Positions 33,305 through 44,281 of a stretch of 64,000 nt of DNA are shown in pieces. The notes under the pieces are model-generated. The model was given only the letters and a program-made list of their open reading frames with translations, was not told the origin of the DNA and made no database searches. This stretch comes from Cinnamomum chago (taxonomy: Eukaryota; Streptophyta; Magnoliopsida; Laurales; Lauraceae), in the NCBI GenBank assembly GCA_038049695.1, contig CP142457.1:60880501-60944500 (forward strand). The letters are read 5' to 3'. A program made the translations under genes and the position numbers. Numbering within the stretch: position 1 is the first letter of the stretch; every line of letters starts with the position of its first letter.

Positions 33305-33545
33305 ACCAAAGTCGTTTGACTCTGGTCCACATATGCTTTTTTTTTTTTACTTTTCTACTATGCATTCAATGATATCATACGATCCAAATGTTAAAAGTTG
33401 AAAAACCTGTACATTAAAAAGTCTAGACAATCCTCTTATCTGGACCTAGATCCTATGATATTATGGATTTTTATATTCCCATGATATCATGCAATTTAGG
33501 GCAGAAAAGTAATATAATTGTGAAAAAGTGTCAAACGACTTTGGT
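33305..33545. mobile_element. MITE with 16-bp inverted ends
   Basis: ACCAAAGTCGTTTGAC at 33305-33320 is the exact inverse of 33530-33545. The 241-bp element has no coding content. Related text (tgctttctcc-gctgtcaaacttctctacacacct) flanks it near 33170 and again near 33620. Confidence 0.75.
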
Positions 33546-34054
33546 TATATTATTAGGTTTTTAGTCATAAAATTGGTAGAATATGATTTAAGGGAATTAA
33601 TATGTCAAATCCTTATCATGCTTTCTCCTGCTATCTAATTTTTCTACACACCTGACCTCACTTAGTTGTAATTACACTTGTGTAGGCCGGCAACTCACTT
33701 ACGTAGAATTCCTCTCCACATAGGCTGGCAACTAATGGGCTAACAATGTCGATGGCTTGACTACAGTGCTAATTTTAGCGTCGCTATTCTAAGAAATGCA
33801 TACAGGCATAAATCCTGTCATCTTAAAACGGTTCTAAACTCTTAATATGTTTTCCGGTTCAAGTTTCAAACTTTGCAACTGGTTTCTTGAACGATGCTTG
33901 AACATGATTTGCAGATTATTCCTTAGTAATTGCTTCTAAGGAGATAAAGGCTTCTTTGAAATGTATATGGCATTCTAGACATGTAATAAAGTGCATAAAT
34001 GGTAGGGGTTTGCTAAACGTTCAACTTGTCATTCAAATTAAGTAGCATCGAAGT
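33546..34054. other. No feature seen
   Basis: Mixed non-coding DNA. Apart from the repeated ctttctcctgctatc...cacctgacctcacttag phrase near 33620, I see nothing to annotate. Confidence 0.35.
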
Positions 34055-34316
34055 TTTGGTAGCAATGGTTAGCTAAAGAAATTTAAGATGGTATCAGAGG
34101 TAATTGATCGTGAGTTCGATCGAATCCTAGAAGGAACGACTCGGTGTAAAAAAAAAAATGCGTGCCGCAAAAAGTGTGCACCTGCCGGGTCCCATGTGAG
34201 GGGGAGTATTGAGATCGAAATGAGCTCCACCTGGGGAGAATATTGAAAAGTATTTTCGCTGCCTCTACTAATAACTCGAGATTTTGGTAGGTATGGTTAG
34301 CTAAAGAAATTCAAGA
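34055..34316 (+). mobile_element. TRIM-like element
   Basis: Matching ends ttttggtagcaatggttagc (34055) and ttttggtaggtatggttagc (34281) bound a short interior. It begins with TGGTATCAGAGG, the complement of the initiator tRNA-Met 3' end used as primer site. It also has a polypurine gtgagggggag before tattgagatcgaaatgagct, where an LTR would start. The 5' LTR is truncated. No protein is encoded. Confidence 0.7.
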
Positions 34317-34479
34317 ATATTATCAGGTCTTTAAAATTTAAATTCAAGGACTTGAGGCAAGAAACAATTATGATTCTCTCAAGTCAAGAGTAGTAACTGG
34401 TATGCGACTTAATAGACAACCTCATGAATTGGAAAAACAGATACTCACCTCACGCTTGTGTGACATAAAAGAGTACTTT

Positions 34480-34984
34480 TGTGTGATGAGAGGATTATGA
34501 AGTAGGGGCGAACTATTTCAATCCCCTATTGTTTCATAGTTGGGTGCAGTCCATTTTCCTGGTGGGAAAGGAAAAATTTTTACTTTCAAGCCTATTGGTA
34601 AGACTTACATCTGCAGCCCGAGCAACATCAGCGTTAGAACAGGAGTTAAAGAATATAGGGCCCTGGTATTGACTTGCATGGTACAATGTTGCTTACAGTG
34701 GGATCCGAATTCATGACAGACAACGACCTTATTCCAACATTACAAGATTAATAACTGTCGACCATACACATTTTCACATATCTAACTTCAATATTCAGAT
34801 CATACATAACAATGGTCTTTACCAAGTGGGATAATCCCAGAGAGAGTAATAACACTCATACATTCTTTTCTTTCTTTTTTTTACTGATTATGTAGCTGCA
34901 TACCCTTAAAGAAATTAATAGCTGCAAATGACATTACTGGTTTACTACTTAGAGCCCCTGACTGATCAAGTAGGATCCTTTCCA
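34480..34984. repeat. OMT 3'-flank modules
   Basis: 34480-34620 resembles 11860-11995, and 34620-34860 resembles 22735-22990. Near 34972 the phrase aggatcctttccaccacc matches the 3' untranslated end of OMT copy 1 (near 5375). The Copia relic starts immediately after, so another OMT probably stood here and was replaced. Confidence 0.55.
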
Positions 34985-36007
34985 CCACCAAACAGAGGAT
35001 AGCTGCAGATCACTGTGTTTATGTTCGTGAATTTAGTAATGACAAATTTATCATCCTTCTTTTATATGTAGATGATATGTTTATAGTTGGACAGGATAGT
35101 AAGATGATTGGTCAGTTGAAAAGGGACATGTCGAAATACCAAGAAGTTGTGGTTGTCACATGAGAAATATGTTTAATGTCATGTGCTAGTAAAGTTCAAG
35201 ATTAAAAATGCTAAACCAGTTAGCATGCCTTTAGCCAGTCACTTCAAGTTCAGTAAGAGATTATGTCCTACTACAGATGAAGAAAATGTACGGATGACAT
35301 CTATTCCATACTTCTCAGCAGTTGAGAGTCTTATGTATGCTATGGTATGTACATAGCTGGACATTGCTCATGCAGTGGGTTTAGTGAGTAGATTTCTTTC
35401 TAACTTTGAGAAAAAGCATTGAAAAGCAGTGAAGTGGATCTTCAGATACTTGAGAGGTACATCATATTTGTGCTTGTGTTTCGGAGACTTAAAACCAGTA
35501 CTTGAAGGCTTTACAAATGTTGATTTTGTAGGCGATCTTGATTATTAGCTGTCAACTTCTGGGTACTTATTTACTTTTGCAGGAGGAGCTGTTTTCTGGA
35601 AATCTAAGTTGCAGAAGTGCACATCACTGTCTACAACCGAAGAAAAATACATAGCTGCTAATGAAGCAGGGAATGAGATGATTTGGTTGAGGAACTTCTT
35701 TCGAGATTTGGGTTTGAAGCGAGAAGAGTATGTAGTCTATTGTGGGAGTTAGAGTGCTATGGATCTTAGCAAGAACACTACATATCATGCCGACATGAAG
35801 CATGTCGGTGTGAGATATCATTGGATTCGTGAGGTCATCGAAAAGAATCTCATGAAGTTGGAAAAGATTCACACTGACAAGAATTCCTTGGACATGATGA
35901 CTAATGTTGTGTCTAAGGGAAAGCTGGAGCTATATTCAGAGTTGGTAGGACTGGACTCTTAGTAAGGGGGTTCAGAGGCGTCTTCCCCATGGTTTGGATG
36001 GGGAGAT
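34985..36007 (+). pseudogene. Copia RT/RNase H relic
   Basis: The frame reads LLLYVDDMFIVGQDS (the RT active-site box is present). In other frames follow NAKPVSMPLASHFKFS, YLRGTSYLCLCFG, SKLQKCTSLSTTEEKYIAANEA, IWLRNFFRDLG, KHVGVRYHWIREVIEK and DMMTNVVSKGKLELYSELVGL. These are Copia RT thumb and RNase H in order. Stops are frequent, and gag, protease and integrase are missing. It ends next to its LTR. Confidence 0.8.
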
Positions 36008-36325
36008 TGTTGGCGTAGTGGGTTCAGGGTCATGGGTATTTTGGTAATTATACCGGGACTTTCTTATTGACTAAGATAGGGTTTCTTGGGAGATAAGAAA
36101 GAGAGCATTATATATCCATGTAATGTGTAACCCATGAGATATATTGTACTATTACTAATCATACAGAGAGTGAACTCAAAGGAAAATTGAGTTTCTTTCC
36201 CGTGGATATAGACGAGTTTGCCGAACTACGTAATTATCTTGTGTGATTTTATATTTCTTTGTGTGGTTGATTGTTCGATCGATCGCATTGAATTACGTTT
36301 CCGCATACGATACACGCCCACAACA
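36008..36325 (+). mobile_element. Copia 3' LTR, 318 bp
   Basis: It begins TGTTGGCGTAG after the purine-rich ggatggggagat and ends cgcccacaaca. It has the same motif order as the solo LTRs at 4441 and 21578, so this relic identifies their family. Confidence 0.75.
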
Positions 36326-37797
36326 CATTGCTTACAAAAAAAAAAAAAAAAAAGACTCAAGACAGCAAATGGATGAGCTGCCTCATGATCCTTTCATGAT
36401 ATGTAGATTGCTTTTCATGATCTATATTGGTTTAGATTTTTTGTAAAACGATTACTGTAACGATATGTCATGTAGCATAAAAGAGGAACGATACATCAGA
36501 AGAAAGACTTCGTAATCTTTGAACCCAGACATTCTTAAACATTGTGAGACTTTTCCATGCATCTTCGGGGTTTGGCCATTTTTATTAGTTCTTAAAAATA
36601 TTTATGGCCATTGCCCATGAACTGTTTTTAGAAGCTGAATTCCAAGTTGAAGGGAGGTGTTCTATTTGTATGAAAGCTAGAACATCTCAAAGGCCATTGA
36701 TAAGTTATAAGTTAAACTGGCCTTTCCTCTCCAAAGTACAAAATTTTTTTGGCGCCTGAAATGCTTTGTTCAACCTAATCAAAGAAATTTAACGGTGCTT
36801 ATATACTGGGCTGGTCCAAGCCCAACCCGGGCCCCGCGCACTTTGGGCCGGGCATGGGACTTAGCTTTGAGTGATCCGGCCAGGCCAGGATTAAAATTTT
36901 GGGCCATTTATTTTATAGGCCAGGCTTGGACCTGGTCAAGCTCGGATAAGAGTGATAATAAAAAGAGTTGCACCCTAGCAAGTAGGGGTGTTCATGGGCC
37001 GGTCCAGCCCAAGCCCAAGCCCAGCTCAGCCCTCTTTACGGTTTTGGTGCAACCTTATCAAAGAATGTATCCTCACGGTTGAAGGATCTGCCCATTTTAA
37101 CACACTCCCTATGGTTTTTTTCGGCACTTCTTGTGGGCTTAGATAGAGTGTTCTGCTCTTAAATATGCTACTTGTTCATGCTGGTGAAGAAAACTTTAAG
37201 GGTCAAATAGAAACTCTTGTCTAATTAATATGAACTAGGTAAATTAAGGCCTAAAATAAAAGCTCTAATTTTCAAATTTTTTATTTATAATTAGTATTTT
37301 TGGTAAAATTATAAGAAGGGATTTTGATAAATTAGTACTCCTTCAATTCTGTTTTTCCAATTTCCCTCTGTTCTTCCTTTCTTTTCACTGTTGTGAAAAT
37401 GCGACTCAAGGATTGTTACTTGTTAAAGTAATTTGTAAATTCTAAACAAATAGTGCATAACAACTTTCTTTGGAAGGGTCGATTCCATTTTCCATTGAAA
37501 TTAGGGTTGAGAACTGGTTGGGTCTATAGTGTATTCAGACATGTACCTGTACCTGTGCCTGTGCCTGTGCCCAAAGTTTTTAAATCAAAACCCAAACCTA
37601 GCATCAATCGGGATGAAAGGAAAATCAAGATCCAAACACCTATATTCGCCAATTGAGTAATAACCACTCCAATCTGACAAAGATTTTCACAACTTAATTA
37701 AAGCTGCAATTATTTTAAAAATTGAAACAACTAGGTTCTTAATAACTGTAAACCTTTTTTTTTTTTTTTTTGTTTTTTTGTTTTTTGTCCTTAGAGG

Positions 37798-38618
37798 CCC
37801 GTTTGGTAATTTTACTAATATAGTCAAGTGAAGTCAAGTTAAGTTAAACATCCCATCAAAAACACTTTTTATCAAAACTCCCTCCATTTTTTCCAAAATA
37901 AGTCAAAAAGTAACTACATTTACTTACTAAGGGCATGTTTGTGTAACACTTTTCCGCGGAAAAGTTCACGGTTTTCCGCGGAAAACCCATTTTTCCGGCG
38001 TTTGGTGCGGAACAATTCCGCGGAAATGTTTTCCTGCCTCGTCAGCATTTTCCTTGATAATTGTGGAAATGAGTTTCCTATGGGGGGTATGGGAAATGGT
38101 TTTCCTCGGAAAACTTCTCCATCTTTTCCTCACTTTTGTCTATTTTAACCCAAAAACCCTATAACTCTTTCATTTTTTATTTCTTTATATAAATTATTAT
38201 TTAATGTTAAATAAATAATATACATGTTGTGTTATTTTCTTCAAAAAATTATATCACCAAATAAGAAATTTTGATTTTCTATAAGGAATCCACAGCCGCA
38301 CCAAACAACATCTACACCAATTCAATGAGGAAATTCTTTTTGCACCAAACATGGATTTCTAAATTCTACGGAAATCCTTTTCCGAGGTTTTCATTTCTAT
38401 GGAAAATGCTGACGTGGCAATTTCCTCTTTCCACGGAAATGGTGTGTACACAAACGTGCCCTAAAAGACAAACAAACTTCATTTCTTCATACATAAAGTC
38501 AAAAATATTACATCCCAAACAACTAAAAATAAAATATCATCATAACTCACTTATATTTTATTCATTCATTTCATTTCACTTCACTCCACTTTATTTTAAA
38601 AGTAAATTACCAAACGGG
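37798..38618. mobile_element. MITE, CCCGTTTGGTAATTT family, interrupted
   Basis: The ends CCCGTTTGGTAATTTTACT and AGTAAATTACCAAACGGG are inverted. They are flanked by ccttagagg and ccctagagg, an 8-9-bp duplication with one mismatch. Block A shows the empty site (gtccttagaggattg near 20315). The nested element 37931-38461 splits it; the outer halves total about 290 bp and match 16033-16337. Confidence 0.85.
37931..38461 (+). mobile_element. PIF/Harbinger-type MITE nested in another MITE
   Basis: The ends GGGCATGTTTGTGTA and TACACAAACGTGCCC are inverted, with TAA duplications at 37928-37930 and 38462-38464. It contains ttttccgcggaaaa palindromes near 37950 and 37973 and a shorter one near 38016. 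It is the same family as 28409-28944. Confidence 0.88.
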
Positions 38619-38661
38619 CCCTAGAGGATCGTTTCCAGCACCAGATAACTGATGATAATAA

Positions 38662-39883
38662 TCATGGATAGAGCTCAATGAGAGATCGCAAACCCAGCAC
38701 TGGTGTTATCTTGTATTCACTAAATCCCGCTCCGGTGAAGATTTTGCTCCATTCTTGTTCATCTCTCTCCTTTCCTCCATACACCATCATGATCACGTCG
38801 AAGCAGAGCTGTGACTTTGCCAACATGTGATCAGCCTGTGTAGTGTCCACAACCATATCCACTAGGATCACCTTTCCTCCCTTCTCTTTAGAGGGGATTG
38901 CTTCCTTGCATCGTTTCAATATCTTTATGCAATGTTCGTCGCTCCAGTCATGAAGAATATTCTGCAAAGCATTAGATCATGAAGATTGTTTTTAGTTTTA
39001 TCGCTCAAAATTAATAAATGAGTATGTTACACATGGTGCTAAAACCCAACCCATCCCTTAACCCCAACCTATTTGTAAATGCAATTTTAAAGAAAGATAC
39101 CTTTAGAAAAAGTGCATCAGCCTTGGGGATGGACTCGAACATGTCTCCACCAACGAAATCCAAGTCCGCGGTTTTCAGGGGCGCGTCGGCAACCACATGC
39201 GGAAGGTCAAGCGCTGTGCACTTGATGTGTGGGAACTTCCTGGAAATTGTAGTGGCACTCAAACCAGTGCCACCCCCAACATCGACTAGGGACCCCACCC
39301 CTTGGAAAACCCCACCACACTCGTTGACAAGGACATCCATCAGAATGCTAGAGTCACTAGCCATGGCCTTATTGAACCTGTTGGCATCCTCAGGGTTCTT
39401 GGCCATGAACTCCCAAACAGCCATCCCAGTGGCTGTCTCCATGACCGACGCGTCATTCCCTTGGAACCATTTTCCTAGGAAGTGCCATGGAGATGTGAAG
39501 TCGGAGTTCAGCAACGTTAGCAAAAGTGGTAACTGACTCATCTTCGACCCACTCAGGAGGAGTTTGGATGAAGGTGTAAGCACATATCCTTCTCCATCCT
39601 CATTCTTCTGCACGGCGAAGAAGCCCGAGTGGACCAAGAGCCGCATGAGCCGGCGTACATCACCAACTCGGGTCGGGGGTACTGGGAGTGCGTCTACTAG
39701 CTGGGAGTGGGTCATGGGTCGGCCATGGTTGTTGATGATGTCTGGTATGCCGAGCTCAACAGCACATTTGAGAGACATATTACTGATGGTCTGCAATAGG
39801 TGGTTCCAAATGTGTGCTTGGGCTTGCAGCAACTCATGGGTATCCCCTCGTCCCTTAGTGAGCTCCATGGCTACTGGACTCAC
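38662..39883 (-). CDS. O-methyltransferase, COMT-like class II, copy 3 (two exons)
   Basis: Exon 1 is 39101-39883 and exon 2 is 38662-38961. The 139-bp intron has the same GT and GCAG borders as copy 1. The joined frame is open for 360 codons including stop-side residues, one fewer than copy 1 because HE is replaced by Y in the MMV-GGKERD segment. Motifs are complete: VDVGGGTG, DLPHVVADAP, GGDMFESIP, NILHDWSDEHC with the catalytic His, and VILVDMVVD. Differences from copy 1 cluster in the presumed substrate-side region (MSQLPLLLTLLNSDF against MSQSPFLLMMLNSDF; MAVWEF against MPIWEF), so substrate use could differ. It is closest to pseudogene copy 2 in exon 1. The codon-6 ATG again has gccATGG context. 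Confidence 0.93.
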
Positions 39884-40010
39884 GTCTAGGAAGCTGAAAT
39901 AGCCTTTCTAAACAAACAAGCTCAAAAAAACTGAAGGTCAGGAAGATAAAGAAGAAACACTTGAAAGTTGAGCTTCCCTTCCTTTGCTCCAAACTTCATT
40001 TCTACACCCC

Positions 40011-40018
40011 CTTATATA
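40011..40018 (-). promoter_or_regulatory. TATA box of OMT copy 3
   Basis: TATATAAG on the minus strand, about 130 bases before the ATG, as in the other copies. The surrounding 350 bases of copy 1 and copy 3 are nearly the same, so both probably share core promoter behaviour. Confidence 0.7.
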
Positions 40019-40109
40019 GGAATTTTAACGTGCATCGGCATAAATGCAGATACATCATCATAAACGTAATATATTGAACAAATGGAGAAAAAATTCATCA
40101 GAATAGTTT

Positions 40110-40180
40110 AAAATTTCAAGATTATACGAACACCCATCACGTGTCAGTACCGCAGCCCAATATGACCGTTTACTTACAAT
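40110..40180 (-). promoter_or_regulatory. Conserved OMT upstream block, copy 3
   Basis: Contains tttcaagattatacgaacac and cagcccaatatgaccgttta as in copy 1 (6886-6950). No known regulatory site is identified. Confidence 0.45.
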
Positions 40181-40254
40181 ATATAGACTCAAAAGTGGAT
40201 GAACTTCTGAGAAGTTCTGTGCAGTTTTCTAATAGATTGTAGTTTGGCCTTGCT

Positions 40255-40620
40255 GCCATGTTTGGGTTGGTTTTTATTCCTCTCGGTAATGGGGGCTTTC
40301 TGCTCAGTATCCTTTCCTCTGAATACAAATTTATCTTCAAGCGAAAAAAAAAAACAATATATTGACTCTAAAGTGGAGAGTGTTTCTAAGTATGTGAAGC
40401 GTTTGAAAAGAATGAACCTTGCAAAACAGAACATAAATGATACACTTATTCTTCATCGTCGTGTTGGTCTTCGTTTTTCTTCTTCTTTATTCCACAATGC
40501 ACGGGAATTCTATCCAAGTCAATAAAGTGGTCCCAAATTATTTTTATTTCTCTCGGTAATGGGGGCTTTCTGCCCAGTTTCCTTTCCTCTGTATACAAAC
40601 TTATCTTCAAGCTAAAAAAT

Positions 40621-40664
<44 letters not shown>

Positions 40665-40830
40665 ACTCAAAAGTGGAGAGTGTTTCTAAGTGTGAAGTAT
40701 TTGAAAAGAATGATACACTTATTCTTCATCGTCGTGATGGTCTTCGTTTTTCTTCTTCTTTATTCCACAATGCACGTGAATTCTATCCAAGTCAATAAAG
40801 TGGACCCAAATTATTTGAAATGGTGTTTAA
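40255..40830. repeat. Tandem duplication of about 290 bp with (AT)n
   Basis: The segment gtaatgggggctttctgc...tattgactc-aaagtggagag...cttcatcgtcgtg...cacaatgcacg...caataaagtgg occurs twice in a row, starting near 40287 and 40552. It carries a retroposon tail with poly-A in each unit. In the second unit the A-rich tail became an (AT)n run at 40626-40662. OMT copy 1 upstream has a related but single version. Confidence 0.8.
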
Positions 40831-41498
40831 TGACCGCCTCTCATGCGGTTTTATCATTCTTTTGTCCTCTTGTTGACTGATTTCACAAAAGGACCAAATT
40901 TAAAAAATGATAAAAATACCCTTATGACAAGGTTCGATCTTTTTTTAACCTTCTTTTGTCCTCAAAATCAACCAAAAAATAACTTTATAGCCTTAATTAC
41001 TAATCAATTGTTGATGGTGGGTTACAATGATAGAATATGTTTGGGTTTTTTTTCTCTAAATTCTCACATGGTGCAAGTTTCAACTTGATTTTTATTATTA
41101 TAACAATTTAATGAAGGTAGTTTTTCTGCCATTTTGAATCCAAATAAACCCTTTTTTTTAACACCTATGCATAAAATATAGCTGAAACGGGCTCCAGTAG
41201 GTCATTTGGGTTAGACTTGATCAATTCTCTTAAATAATTTATTAAAGAGAAAATCTTAAAAATTATATATGGGCATTTTTGTTATTTTAAAATTTTTATG
41301 GTGCGGATTAGAATCCTTTTCACCATGCTGAGAGTTGTATTTCACTTCAATCAAAGGAAGACCCATATCAGACTATTGACATGCAAACCATTCCACCCAC
41401 AACTAATTAATGAAAATCCGTTGATTAGTAATTAATTGAATTCATTTAATGATGATCAATCAATTGTAATGAATTTTCCATAATCTCATGAACCAGAC
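40831..41498. repeat. OMT upstream duplication block (copy 3), left part
   Basis: Matches 8440-9220 nearly base for base, except for an 80-base stretch missing here. It is cut at catgaaccagac by the solo LTR. No gene is present. Confidence 0.8.
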
Positions 41499-42488
41499 TG
41501 TTACACCCCAACCAATTTAATCGTCATTAATGCAAATTAATGGGGATTTAGTTTAATTAATCGCGTTTAGTTGTAAATCATCAACTTAGTCTCTTAGACT
41601 GAGTTACATTGAGTCTTGAGTTTTGATTAGTTGAGTGGGGTTGAATTGACTCAATTGGATTGAGTCAAGGACTTTCCCGTAATTATAAATTTTCACATTT
41701 TTCATCGTTTTCGCGTCATTTTGGCTTCAACGCGTGTATTTCGTTAAGCTCGTCAATCTTCGTATTTAACTTTAATTCATTTGATCATTCGGTGATTAAG
41801 TGGGCCATCAATTGGCTTAAATAGGAATTCTACAAAACTATTGGGTTTTTCTGCAAAAGTCTCAATCCTTATCATCTACACTAAACCCATTTCCACTTAT
41901 TTCATTCGGTTGTGCATGTGGCTATGGAGAGAACCTTCTCCTCTATTTTCCTCCCAATTCCTCTTCTTCTCCAATCATTTTAGCTTTGTGTAAGTGAAGG
42001 TCAAGGTAGAGGTCTTCTTCCTCATCATCTCCTTCATCTTCTCCACCTCTTGTTTCCAAGAACCATCTCTTCTCCAACTCCAAAAGTGGATTCCTTGTCA
42101 AGGTATGACTCAAATCCATCCTTGATAGTAGATTTGAGTTGAAATTGGAGTCAAGAGACTCTTGAGTATTTTTACATAGCATTCATAGTATTTCTTTTCG
42201 TTGCATGGTGTCTAGGGTTTGAATATATTTGGGGGATTTTAGGGCTTGGAACACCAAGAGTGTAGAAGAAGTTAGAAAGCATAAATTGAGGCAAGTATAT
42301 GCATGATATGAATTTACATTCTTGTTAATTTCATTGACTCAATGATATTTCTATTCAATACTCTTAGTTCTTAATAAATGAATGATTGTGAATGATTCAA
42401 ATTAATGGAATTGATTGGATGGAAGAATTATAGTGTTTATATGATGAATGGGAGCATGAAGGCTCCATTCTTTTGCAGGTTTAGTGTG

Positions 42489-42515
42489 GGGGGGGGGGGG
42501 GGGGGGGGGGGGGGG
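42489..42515 (+). repeat. Poly-G tract, 27 bases
   Basis: An uninterrupted G run inside the solo LTR, preceded by tttagtgt and followed by aggaaag. Such runs are rare and can form quadruplexes. The exact length may be affected by sequencing. Confidence 0.9.
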
Positions 42516-42587
42516 AGGAAAGATGTAAAGGAAAGAGAAATGAGAAATGGAAGGGAAAGGAAATCCGGAATAAGGATTCTGGACAGT

Positions 42588-42715
42588 TCGCTCGAGCGAA
42601 CTGGACACCTCGCTCGAGTGAACCCGCCGTTCGAGCGAACGAATCAGTGCGCTCGAACCTTCAACCCTCTGGAAAGGGTCCACTCGAACGAACTTGGTCC
42701 GCTCGAGCGAACCTA
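42588..42715. repeat. Array of CGCTCGAGCG palindromes
   Basis: At least six matches to ttcgctcgagcgaa or half-degraded forms (cgctcgagtgaac, cgttcgagcgaacg, cactcgaacgaac) occur in about 130 bases. The spacing is 18-30 bases. Each centres on TCGA. Confidence 0.85.
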
Positions 42716-44281
42716 ATGCTGTTACTGGACCTCTTTTTTACCCCAATTTTTGGGTGAATTATCATCCTTAACCTATTTTAACCCACCTTAAATGTTCCAA
42801 ATGGATGCTTAAGGTGCCCACCCTATTCCATAGGAAATTTGAAATTCTTTGACTTTTAGGATCATAAAATGGAACCATTACCCTCAATAATTGAACCATT
42901 GGATAATTATTAGTCAAACAATAAGCCATGAAGGTTGTTTGGAAAATTAACGTAATTCTCTTAATTAGTGACACCGAGCAAGTAGTATTACGTTGACTCT
43001 CTGAACCCACCTTGCAATGGACGGTGAAGGACTTAACCCAATAGCATAATAGTGTAATGGCTAGTAAATTTCCTTGACTCCTTAACTTATTGCATTTCAT
43101 ATTGGATTATATTTCATTTGACAGATCAATCATTAAACATTTGCGATACTAAGTTTATGTCCTTCCCCCAAAATTCTTTGAGGCTAATAACTCTATTTCC
43201 TCCGTCATTTTCTGTATATGATACATGGATGCAGTATTTATAAACATGTGGATTGAGTGAGTATAAGATACGAGTCTGTATGAATTGGAGTGAATTTTAT
43301 TTAGAAATGATTTGGAATACAAACTCACTTGAGTCCACTTATGATTCGATTAGTTGATTCGATTGAGTCGGCACTACCTAGCTTCGACCTTGTGACGCCC
43401 GATGGGGCCAGCACATTGGTTTAGTTATGAGAGACTACTGCAGTAAGTCGCCTAGAGCACCGGAACTCCAGAACCGGGTAGCCAGTTAGCCTTTGGCCGG
43501 GCCGCTGGTGACATCCCAACAAGATTTTGCTCTCTTTGAGAGGATGGGCTTTAAGTAGTAGCCACATTTGTATGGTTTCTTAATTATTGATTCATCAGCA
43601 TGTTTTATTCCAGCACAATTTGCATAGTTGATACTATCATTGCCAGCCACCAAATTACTCGTATTAAATTCAAAGTTGCAACATTATGTAATTTCTTATT
43701 GTGCTTATACTTGCTAAAATCGTCATATTGAGATACTACATTTGGTGTCACAGACGCAGATGCAGCTCCCGGCCCTGAAGAGGCCCAGGAGAGAGAGGAG
43801 GGTACCCAGGAGGTACCAGCAGGATTAGAAGAGTGACCAGAACCAGGGCCAGCCTAGATTTGACCCCCCTCGGAGTGCGGACTACACTAGTAAATACCAT
43901 AGTTCGTGTGACTATCCCGTTTCATATGGTCATACGAAATTCTTTTGATGATACTTTTGGTAGTGAATGTATAGGTTCTTTCAATGGTTGTATAGGGATT
44001 CTTTCATTGGTCCCTCTTTTGTAACTCAATGTATATACTTGTTTACTTCTTTTGTATCAAACTTAAATGTTTAATTGACCTTGATGGAATTTGATACCTT
44101 ATATAAGTGAATTACGACTTCCGCTATATGAAGTTGTTATGTATTCTCACATGTGGAATAGTCGATTTTCTCTCCTTCGTATGTTGTATTTGACTCGAGA
44201 CGGGTACAATATACGGGAGTACGTGTGACACACCTCGGGGATTACCCTAGGCCAGGGTGATTTCGGGACCAGGATGTGACA

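Larger units (their letters stand above)
36365..38660. repeat. OMT 3'-flank duplication block C
   Basis: Collinear with block A (18190-20420). It lacks the 19055 MITE and the long (AT)n, but has gained the nested MITEs at 37798-38618. It runs directly into exon 2 of OMT copy 3. The hAT-like remnant with ggggtgttcatgggccggtc near 36985 is shared with block A. Confidence 0.85.
41499..44281 (+). mobile_element. Long solo LTR (Ty3/gypsy, Tekay/Del-like)
   Basis: It begins TGTTACACCCC and ends AGGATGTGACA. Perfect 5-bp duplications cagac flank it at 41494-41498 and 44282-44286. The OMT copy 1 flank near 9222 gives the empty site. At 2783 bp with no gag-pol it is a solo LTR left by LTR-LTR recombination. 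The part near 43390-43510 (gtgacgcccgatggggccag, gagcaccggaactccagaac) resembles long Tekay-type LTRs; that assignment is from general familiarity. It holds a 27-base G tract (42489-42515) and CGCTCGAGCG palindromes (42588-42715). Confidence 0.85.

Noticed and set aside
34085-34130. tRNA gene
   Set aside because: tggtatcagagg and gagttcgatcgaatcc look tRNA-like, but no cloverleaf can be drawn; this is the primer site and leader of a TRIM-like element.
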